A DNA stretch of 64,000 bases from Clusia tigrina (Eukaryota; Arthropoda; Insecta; Diptera; Clusiidae): contig OV050033.1 in the NCBI GenBank assembly GCA_920105625.2, forward strand, positions 110,631,700 to 110,695,699, written 5' to 3'. Both the position numbers and the translations under genes were made by a program. Positions 50,118 through 60,155 of the stretch are shown here, piece by piece; the stretch's first letter is position 1, and every line of letters begins with the position of its first letter. The notes below the pieces were generated by a model. The model was not told where the DNA came from. It searched no databases and was given only the letters and a program-made list of their open reading frames with translations.

Positions 50118-50313
50118 TCAAACACTGATAAAACTTCAAATGGCCCTAACTTCTATACGGTACGTCCTACACCTATCAAAGTTTGCAACATACAAATGCT
50201 TGTAACTTTTTACTGGAGCGTCATAAAACCTTGAAATTTTGTAACAATAAAGTACTCGAGCCTCTTGTCAATTTAAGCTCTCGCTTAAAGCTATGCTACC
50301 CTTGAGTCCCAAA
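50118..50313 (+). repeat. Representative 196-bp monomer
   Basis: This copy is close to the consensus. From its start, using tcaaacactg as base 1, landmarks are: ggtacgtcc near 42-50; gtttgcaacatacaaatgct near 64-83; tttttactggagcgtc near 90-105; gaaattttgtaacaataaag near 116-135; agtactcgag (ScaI and XhoI sites sharing two bases) near 134-143; gtcaatttaag near 150-160; and acccttgagtcccaaa at the end. In the 155-180 zone it carries the hairpin subtype (gctctcgcttaaagc) rather than the commoner gctatcgctcaaagc. The consensus has 47 C and 26 G and five CpG sites. The choice of base 1 is arbitrary. Confidence 0.9.
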
Positions 50314-50841
50314 TCAAACACTGATAAAACTTCAAATGGCGCTAGCTTCTATACGGTACGTCCTACGCCTACCAAAGTTTGCAACATACAATTGCTTGTA
50401 ACTGTTTACTGGAGCGTCATAAAACCTTGAAATTTTGTAACAATAAAGTACTCGAGCCAATTGTCAATTTAAGCTATCGCTCAAAGCCATGCTACCCTTG
50501 AGTCCCAAATCAAGCACTGATAAAACTTCAAATGGCCCTAACTTCTATACGGTACGTCCTACACCAATCAAAGTTTGCAACATACAAATGATTGTAACTT
50601 TTACTGGAGCGTCATAAAACCTTGAAATTTTGTAACAATAAAGTACTCGAGCCTCTTGTCAATTTAAGCTATCGCACAAAGCTATGCTACCCTTGAGTCC
50701 CAAATCAAACACTGATAAAACTTCAAATGGCCCTAACTTCTATACGGTACGTCCTACACCTATCAAAGTTTGCAACATACAAATGCTTGTAACTTTTTAC
50801 TGGAGCGTCATAAAACCTTGAAATTTTGTAACAATAAAGTA

Positions 50842-50897
50842 CTCGAGCCTTTTTACTGGAGCGTCATAAAACCTTGAAATTTTATAACAATAAAGTA
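50842..50897 (+). repeat. 56-bp truncated monomer (17 of 19)
   Basis: Same junction with ttttataac, as at 46482, so the 50.7-51.9 kb part descends from the 46.3-47.5 kb copy or its relative. Confidence 0.95.
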
Positions 50898-51910
50898 CTC
50901 GAGCCTCTTGTCAATTTAAGCTATCGCACAATGCTACCCTTGAGTCTCAAATCAAACACTGATAAAACTTCAAATAGCCCTAACTTCTATACGGTACGTC
51001 CTACACCTATCAAAGTTTGCAACATACAAATGCTTGTAACTTTTTACTGGAGCGTCATAAAACCTTGAAATTTTGTAACAATAAAGTACTCGAGCCTCTT
51101 GTCAATTTAAGCTCTCGCTTAAAGCTATGCTACCCTTGAGTCCCAAATCAAACACTGATAAAACTTCAAATGGCCCTAACTTCTATACGGTACGTCCTAC
51201 GCCTACCAAAGTTTGCAACATATAAATGCTTGTAACTTTTTACTGGAGCGTCATAAAACCTTGAAATTTTGTAACAAGAAAGTACTCGAGCCAATTGTCA
51301 ATTTAAGCTATCGCTCAAAGCTATGCTACCCTTGAGTCCCAAATCAAGCACTGATAAAACTTCAAATGGCCCTAACTTCTATACGGTACGTCCTACACCT
51401 ATCAAAGTTTGCAACATACAAATGCCTGTAACTTTTTACTGGAGCGTCATAAAACCTTGAAATTTTGTAACAATAAAGTACTCGATCCTCTTGTCAATTT
51501 AATTTATCGCTCACAGCTATGCTACCCTTGAGTAGCAAATCAAACACGGATAAAACTTCAAATGGCCCTAACTTCTATACGGTACGTCATACTCCTATCA
51601 AAGTTTGCAACATACAAATGCTTGTAACTTTGTACTGGAGCGTCATAAAACCTTGAAATTTTGTAACAATAAAGTACTCGAGCCTCTTGTCAATTTAAGC
51701 TATCGCTCAAATCTATGCTACCCTTGAGTCCCATATCAAACACTGATAGAACCTCAAATGGCCCTAACTTCTATATGGTACGTCCTACACCTATCAAAGT
51801 TTGCAATATACAAATGCTGGCAACTTTTTACTGAAGCGTCATAAAACCTTGAAATTTTGTTACAATAAAGTACTCGAGCCTCTTGTCAATTTAAGCTATC
51901 GCTCAAAGCT

Positions 51911-54063
51911 ATGCTACCCTTGAGTCCCAAATCAAACACTGATAAATCTTCAAATGGCCCTAACTTCTATACGGTACGTCCTACACCTATCAAAGTTTGC
52001 AACATACAAATGCTTGGAACTTTTTACTGGGAGCGTCATAAAACCTTGAAATTTTTTTACAATAAAGTACTCGAGCCTCTTGTGAATTTAAGCTATCGCT
52101 CAAAGCTATGCTACCCTTGAGTCCCATATCAAACACTGATAAAACTTCAAATGCCCCTAACTTCTATACGGTACGGCCTACACCTATCAAAGTTTGCAAA
52201 TACAAATGCTTGTAACTGTTTACTGGAGCGTCATAAAATCTTGGAATTTTGTAACAATAAAGTACTCGAGCCTCTTGTCAATTTATGTTATAGCTCAAAG
52301 CTGTGCTAACTTGAGTCCTAAATCAAACACTGATAAAACTTCAAATGGCCCTAACTTCTATACGGTACGTCCTACACCTATCAAAGTTTGCAACATACAA
52401 ATGCTAATAACTTTTTACTGGAGCGTCATAAAACCTTGAAATTTTGTAACAATAAAGTACTCGAGCGTCTTGTCAATTTAAGCTATCGCTCAAAGCTATG
52501 CTACCCTTGAGTCCCAAATCAAACACTGATAAAACTTCAAATGGCCCTAACTTCTATACGGTACGTCCTACACCTATCAAAGTTTGCAACATACAAATGC
52601 TTGTAACTTTTTACTGGAGCGTCATAAAACCTTGAAATTTTGTAACAATAAAGTACTCGAGCCTCTTGTCAATTTAAGCTCTCGCTTAAAGCTATGCTAC
52701 CCTTGAGTCCCAAATCAAACACTGATAAAACTTCAAATGGCGCTAGCTTCTATACGGTACGTCCTACGCCTACCAAAGTTTGCAACATACAAATGCTTGT
52801 AACTTCTTACTGGAGCGTCATAAAACCTTGAAATTTTGTAACAATAAAGTACTCGAGCCAATTGTCAATTTAAGCTATCGCTCAAAGCCATGCTACCCTT
52901 GAGTCCCAAATCAAGCACTGATAAAACTTCAAATGGCCCTAACTTCTATACGGTACGTCCTACACCAATCAAAGTTTGCAACATACAAATGATTGTAACT
53001 TTTACTGGAGCGTCATAAAACATTGAAATTTTGTAACAATAAAGTACTCGAGCCTCTTGTCAATTTAAGCTATCGCACAAAGCTATGCTACCCTTGAGTC
53101 CCCAATCAAACACTGATAAAACTTCAAATGGCCGTAACTTCTATACGGTACGTCCTACGCCTATCAAAGTTTGCAATATACAAATGCTTGTAACTTTTTA
53201 CTGGAGCGTCATAAAACCTTGTAATTTTGTAACAATAAAGTACTCGAGCCTCTTGTCAATTTAAGCTATCGCTCAAAGCTATGCTACCCTTGAGTCCCAA
53301 ATAAAACACTGATAAAACTTCAAATGGCCCTAGCTTCTATACGGTATGTCCTACGCCTATCAAAGTATGCAACATACAAATGCTTGTAACTTTTTACTGG
53401 AGCGTCATAAAACCTTGAAATTTTGTAACAATAAAGTACTCGAGCCTCTTGTCAATTTAAGCTCTCGCTCAAAGCTATGCTACCCTTGAGTCCCAAATGA
53501 AACACTGATAAAACTTCAAATGCCCCTAACTTCTATACGGTACGGCCTACACCTATCAAAGTTTGCAACATACAAATGCTTGTAACTGTTTACTGGAGCG
53601 TCATAAAACCTTGGAATTTTGTAACAATAAAGTACTCGAGCCTCTTGTCAATTTATGTTATAGCTCAAAGCTGTGCTACCTTGAGTCCTAAATCAAACAC
53701 TGATAAAACTTCAAATGGCCCTAACTTCTATACGGTACGTCCTACACCTATCAAAGTTTGCAACATACAAATTCTAGTAACTTTTTACTGGAGCGTCATA
53801 AAACCTTGAAATTTTGTAACAATAAAGTACTCGAGCCTCTTGTCAATTTAAGCTATCGCTCAAATCTATGCTACCCTTGAGTCCCATATCAAACACTGAT
53901 AGAACCTCAAATGGCCCTAACTTCTATATGGTACGTCCTACACCTATCAAAGTTTGCAATATACAAATGCTGGCAACTTTTTACTGAAGCGTCATAAAAC
54001 CTTGAAATTTTGTTACAATAAAGTACTCGAGCCTCTTGTCAATTTAAGCTATCGCTCAAAGCT
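51911..54063 (+). repeat. Anchored HOR, copy of 2,153 bp
   Basis: Eleven monomers. One base is missing at gtttgcaaatacaaatgc (near 52197), which explains 2,153 rather than 2,154. The order is anchor, gcccctaac, 195-bp, gcgtcttg, hairpin, ccaattgtc, ggccgtaac, aaataaaacac, gcccctaac (aaatgaaacac), 195-bp, gatagaacctc. Confidence 0.92.
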
Positions 54064-56217
54064 ATGCTACCCTTGAGTCCCAAATCAAACACTGATAAAT
54101 CTTCAAATGGCCCTAACTTCTATACGGTACGTCCTACACCTATCAAAGTTTGCAACATACAAATGCTTGGAACTTTTTACTGGGAGCGTCATAAAACCTT
54201 GAAATTTTTTTACAATAAAGTACTCGAGCCTCTTGTGAAATTAAGCTATCGCTCAAAGCTATGCTACCCTTGAGTCCCATATCAAACACTGATAAAACTT
54301 CAAATGCCCCTAACTTCTATACGGTACGGCCTACACCTATCAAAGTTTGCAACATACAAATGCTTGTAACTGTTTACTGGAGCGTCATAAAATCTTGGAA
54401 TTTTGTAACAATAAAGTACTCGAGCCTCTTGTCAATTTATGTTATAGCTCAAAGCTGTGCTAACTTGAGTCCTAAATCAAACACTGATAAAACTTCAAAT
54501 GGCCCTAACTTCTATACGGTACATCCTACACCTATCAAAGTTTGCAACATACAAATGCTAATAAATTTTTACTGGAGCGTCATAAAACCTTGAAATTTTG
54601 TAACAATAAAGTACTCGAGCGTCTTGTCAATTTAAGCTATCGCTCAAAGCTATGCTACCCTTGAGTCCCAAATCAAACACTGATAAAACTTCAAATGGCC
54701 CTAACTTCTATACGGTACGTCCTACACCTATCAAAGTTTGCAACATACAAATGCTTGTAACTTTTTACTGGAGCGTCGTAAAACCTTGAAATTTTGTAAC
54801 AATAAAGTACTCGAGCCTCTTGTCAATTTAAGCTCTCGCTTAAAGCTATGCTACCCTTGAGTCCCAAATCAAACACTGATAAAACTTCAAATGGCGCTAG
54901 CTTCTATACGGTACGTCCTACGCCTACCAAAGTTTGCAACATACAAATGCTTGTAACTTCTTACTGGAGCGTCATAAAACCTTGAAATTTTGTAACAATA
55001 AAGTACTCGAGCCAATTGTCAATTTAAGCTATCGCTCAAAGCCATGCTACCCTTGAGTCCCAAATCAAGCACTGATAAAACTTCAAATGGCCCTAACTTC
55101 TATACGGTACGTCCTACACCAATCAAAGTTTGCAACATACAAATGATTGTAACTTTTACTGGAGCGTCATAAAACATTGAAATTTTGTAACAATAAAGTA
55201 CTCGAGCCTCTTGTCAATTTAAGCTATCGCACAAAGCTATGCTACCCTTGAGTCCCAAATCAAACACTGATAAAACTTCAAATGGCCGTAACTTCTATAC
55301 GGTACGTCCTACGCCTATCAAAGTTTGCAATATACAAATGCTTGTAACTTTTTACTGGAGCGTCATAAAACCTTGTAATTTTGTAACAATAAAGTACTCG
55401 AGCCTCTTGTCAATTTAAGCTATCGCTCAAAGCTATGCTACCCTTGAGTCCCAAATAAAACACTGATAAAACTTCAAATGGCCCTAGCTTCTATACGGTA
55501 TGTCCTACGCCTATCAAAGTATGCAACATACAAATGCTTGTAACTTTTTACTGGAGAGTCATAAAACCTTGAAATTTTGTAACAATAAAGTACTCGAGCC
55601 TCTTGTCAATTTAAGCTCTCGCTCAAAGCTATGCTACCCTTGAGTCCCAAATGAAACACTGATAAAACTTCAAATGCCCCTAACTTCTATACGGTACGGC
55701 CTACACCTATCAAAGTTTGCAACATACAAATGCTTGTAACTGTTTACTGGAGCGTCATAAAACCTTGGAATTTTGTAACAATAAAGTACTCGAGCCTCTT
55801 GTCAATTTATGTTATAGCTCAAAGCTGTGCTACCTTGAGTCCTAAATCAAACACTGATAAAACTTCAAATGGCCCTAACTTCTATACGGTACGTCCTACA
55901 CCTATCAAAGTTTGCAACATACAAATTCTAGTAACTTTTTACTGGAGCGTCATAAAACCTTGAAATTTTGTAACAATAAAGTACTCGAGCCTCTTGTCAA
56001 TTTAAGCTATCGCTCAAATCTATGCTACCCTTGAGTCCCATATCAAACACTGATAGAACCTCAAATGGCCCTAACTTCTATATGGTACGTCCTACACCTA
56101 TCAAAGTTTGCAATATACAAATGCTGGCAACTTTTTACTGAAGCGTCATAAAACCTTGAAATTTTGTTACAATAAAGTACTCGAGCCTCTTGTCAATTTA
56201 AGCTATCGCTCAAAGCT
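54064..56217 (+). repeat. Anchored HOR, copy of 2,154 bp
   Basis: Same eleven-monomer order as the preceding copy with few differences: gtgaaattaag near 54236, ggtacatcc near 54520, ataaatttttac near 54551, gcgtcgtaaaacc near 54775, and ctggagagtc near 55552. Confidence 0.92.
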
Positions 56218-57370
56218 ATGCTACCCTTGAGTCCCAAATCAAACACTGATAAATCTTCAAATGGCCCTAACTTCTATACGGTACGTCCTACACCTATCAA
56301 AGTTTGCAACATACAAATGCTTGGAACTTTTTACTGGGAGCGTCATAAAACCTTGAAATTTTTTTACAATAAAGTACTCGAGCCTCTTGTGAATTTAAGC
56401 TATCGCTCAAAGCTATGCTACCCTTGAGTCCCATATCAAACACTGATAAAACTTCAAATGCCCCTAACTTCTATACGGTACGGCCTACACCTATCAAAGT
56501 TTGCAACATACAAATGCTTGTAACTGTTTACTGGAGCGTCATAAAATCTTGGAATTTTGTAACAATAAAGTACTCGAGCCTCTTGTCAATTTATGTTATA
56601 GCTCAAAGCTGTGCTAACTTGAGTCCTAAATCAAACACTGATAAAACTTCAAATGGCCCTAACTTCTATACGGTACGTCCTACACCTATCAAAGTTTGCA
56701 ACATACAAATGCTTGTAACTCTTTAATGGAGCGTCATAAAACCTTGAAATTTTGTAACAATAAAGGACTCGAGCCTCTTTCCAATTTAAGCTATCGCTCA
56801 AACCTATGCTACCCTTGAGTCCCAAATCAAACACTGATAAAACTTCAAATGCCCCTAACTTCTATACGGTACGTCCTACACCTATCAAAGTTTGCAACAT
56901 ACAAATTCTAGTAACTGTTTACTGGAGCGTCATAAAATCTTGGAATTTTGTAACAATAAAGTACTCGAGCCTCTTGTCAATTTATGTTATAGCTCAAAGC
57001 TGTGCTACCTTGAGTCCTAAATCAAACACTGATAAAACTTCAAATGGCCCTAACTTCTATATGGTACGTCCTACACCTATCAAAGTTTGCAATATACAAA
57101 GGCTTGCAACTTTTTACTGGAGCGTCATAAAACCTTGAAATTTTGTAACAATAAAGTACTCGAGCCTCTTGTCAATTTAAGCTATCGCTCAAAGCTATGC
57201 TACCCTTGAGTCCCACATCAAACACTGATAGAACTTCAAATGGCCCTAACTTCTATACGGTACGTCCTACACCTATCAAAGTTTGCAACATACAAATGCT
57301 TGCAACTTTTTACTGGAGCGTCATAAAACCTTGAAATTTTGTAACAATAAAGTACTCGAGCCTCTTGTCA
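56218..57370 (+). repeat. Partial anchored HOR and transition
   Basis: The anchor, gcccctaac and part of the 195-bp monomer continue the 2,154-bp HOR to about 56715. Then ctctttaatgg and gtcataaaacc with aataaaggactcgag and ctctttccaattt begin monomer types of the 2,785-bp HOR. A gcccctaac monomer with attctagtaactg (near 56906) appears to be a hybrid of two subtypes, joining a gcccctaac start to a ttctag end. Confidence 0.82.
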
Positions 57371-60155
57371 ATTGAAGCTATCGCCCAAAGCTATGTTACC
57401 CTTGAGTCCCAAATCAAACACTGATAAAACTTCAAATGACCCTAACTTCTATACGGTACGTCCTACACCTATCAAAATTTGCAACATACAAATGCTTGCA
57501 ACTTTTTACTGGAGCGTCATAAAACCTTGAAATTTTGTAACAATAAAGTACTCGAGCCTCCTGTCAATTTAAGCTATCGCTCAATGCTATGCTACCCTTG
57601 AGTCCCAAATCAAACACTGATAAATCTTCAAATGGCCCTAACTTCTATACGGTACGTCCTACACCTATCAAAGTTTGCAACATACAAATGCTTGCAACTT
57701 TTTACTGGAGCGTCATAAAACCATGAAATTTTGTAACAATAAAGGACTCGAGCCTCTTTCCAATTTAAGCTATCGCTCAAACCTATGCTACCCTTGAGTC
57801 CCAAATCAAACACTGATAAATCTTCAAATGGCCCTAACTTCTATACGGTACGTCCCACACCTATCAAAGTTTGCAACATACAAATGCTTGTAACTTTTTA
57901 CTGGAGCGTCATAAAACCTTCAAATTTTGTAACAATAAAGTACTCGAGCCTCTTGTCAATTTCAGATATCGCTCAAAGCTATGCTACCCTTGAGTCCCAA
58001 ATCAAACACTGATAAAACTTCAAATGGCCCTAACTTCTATACGGTGCATCCTATACCTATCAAAGTTTGCAACATACAAATGCTTGTAAGTTATTACTGG
58101 AGCGTCATAAAAAATTGAAATTTTGTAACAAAAAAGTACTCGAGCCTCTTGTCAATTTAAGCTATTGCTCAAAGCTATGCTACCCTTGAGTCCCAAATCA
58201 AACACTGATAAATCTTCAAATGGCCCTAACTTCTATACGGTACGTCCTACACCTATCAAAGTTTGCAACATGTAAATGCTTGCAACTTTTTACTGGAGCG
58301 CCATAAAACCTTGAAATTTTGTAACAATAAAGTACTCGAGCCTCTTTTCAATTTAAGCTATCGCTCAAAGCTATGCTACCCTTGAGTTCCAAATCAAACA
58401 CTGATAAATCTTCAAATGGCGCTAACTTCTATACGGTACGTCCTACACCTATCAAAGTTTGCAACATACAAATGCTTGTAACTTTTTACTGGAGCGTCAT
58501 AAAACCTTCAAATTTTGTAGCAATAAAGTACTCGAGCCTCTTGTCAATTTACGATATCGCTCAAAGCTATGCTACCCTTGAGTCCCAAATCAAACACTGA
58601 CAAAACTTCAAATGGCCCTAACTTCTATACGGTGCATCCTATACCTATCAAAGTTTGCAACATACAAATGCTTGTAACTTTTTACTGGAGCGTCATAAAA
58701 CCTTGAAATTTTGTAACAAAAAAGTACTCAAGCCTCTTGTCAATTTAAGCTATCGCTCAAAGCTATGCTACCCTTGAGTCCCAAATCAAACACTGATAAA
58801 ACTTCAAATGGCCCTAACTTCTATACGGTACGTCATACACCTATCAAAGTTTGCAACATACAAACGCTTGCAACTTTTTACTGGAGCGTCATAAAACCTT
58901 GAAATTTTGTAACAATAAAGTACTCGACCCTCTTGTCAATTTAAGCTATCGCTCAAAGCTATGCTACCCTTGAGTCCCAAATCAAACACTGATAACCCTT
59001 CAAATGGCCCTAACTTCTATACGGTACGTCCTACACCTATCAAAGTTTGCAACATACAAATGCTCGTAACTTTTTACTGGAGCGTCATAAAACCTTGAAA
59101 TTTTGTAACAATAAAGTACTCGAGCCTCTTGTCAATTTAAGCTATCGCACAATGCTACCCTTGAGTCTCAAATCAAACACTGATAAAACTTCAAATAGCC
59201 CTAACTTCTATACGGTACGTCCTACACCTATCAAAGTTTGCAACATACAAATGCTTGTAACTTTTTACTGGAGCGTCATAAAACCTTGAAATTTTGTAAC
59301 AATAAAGTACTCGAGCCTCTTGTCAATTTAAGCTATCGCACAATGCTACCATTGAGTCTCAAATCAAACACTGATAAAACTTCAAATAGCCCTAACTTCT
59401 ATACGGTACGTCCTACACCTATCAAAGTTTGCAACATACAAATGCTTGTAACTTTTTACTGGAGCGTCATAAAACCTTGAAATTTTGTAACAATAAAGTA
59501 CTCGAGCCTTTTTACTGGAGCGTCATAAAACCTTGAAATTTTGTAACAATAAAGTACTCGAGCCTCTTGTCAATTTTAGCTATCGCACAATGCTACCCTT
59601 GAGTCTCAAATCAAACACTGATAAAACTTCAAATAGCCCTAACTTCTATACGGTACGTCCTACACCTATCAAAGTTTGCAACATATAAATGCTTGTAACT
59701 TTTTACTGGAGCGTCATAAAACCTTGAAATTTTGCAACAATAAAGTACTCGAGCCTCTTGTCAATTTAAGCTCTCGCTTAAAGCTATGCTACCCTTGAGT
59801 CCCAAATCAAACACTGATAAAACTTCAAATGGCCCTAACTTCTATATGGTACGTCCTATACCTATCAAAGTTTGCAACATACAAATGCTTGTAACTCTTT
59901 AATGGAGCGTCATAAAACCTTGAAATTTTGTAACAATAAAGTACACGAGCCTCTTGTGAATTTAAGCTATCGCTCAAAGCTATGCTACCCTTGAGTCCCA
60001 TATCAAACACTGATAAAACTTCAAATGCCCCTAACTTCTATACGGTACGGCCTACACCTATCAAAGTTTGCAACATACAAATGCTTGTAACTGTTTACTG
60101 GAGCGTCATAAAACCTTGGAATTTTGTAACAATAAAGTACTCGAGCCTCTTGTCA
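57371..60155 (+). repeat. HOR of 2,785 bp, copy 1
   Basis: Fourteen monomers plus a 56-bp truncated monomer, three of them of the 191-bp subtype: 14 x 196 + 56 - 15 = 2,785. It starts at attgaagctatcgccc. Two 191-bp monomers lie in direct succession (59.1-59.5 kb), ahead of the truncated monomer and a third 191-bp monomer. Other markers are catgtaaatgc near 58270 and gataaccc near 58995. Confidence 0.93.
59501..59556 (+). repeat. 56-bp truncated monomer (18 of 19)
   Basis: Same junction. It is preceded by two 191-bp monomers and followed by a third that has attttagctatcgc. Confidence 0.95.

Larger units (their letters stand above)
49509..51910 (+). repeat. Anchored HOR, copy of 2,402 bp
   Basis: It begins like the 2,154-bp form (ctaataac and gcgtcttg present). 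After the caccaatc monomer it switches to the truncated/191-bp/hairpin/ccaattgtc/cgatcctc module of the 2,795-bp form. It is a hybrid of the short and long HOR forms. One private change is catacaattgctt near 50388. Confidence 0.87.

Noticed and set aside
59047..59289. 64- to 80-residue frames following the 56-bp or 191-bp monomers
   Set aside because: The 5-bp and 140-bp deletions shift frame so that two monomer phases are fused. The longer frames are a by-product of those indels.
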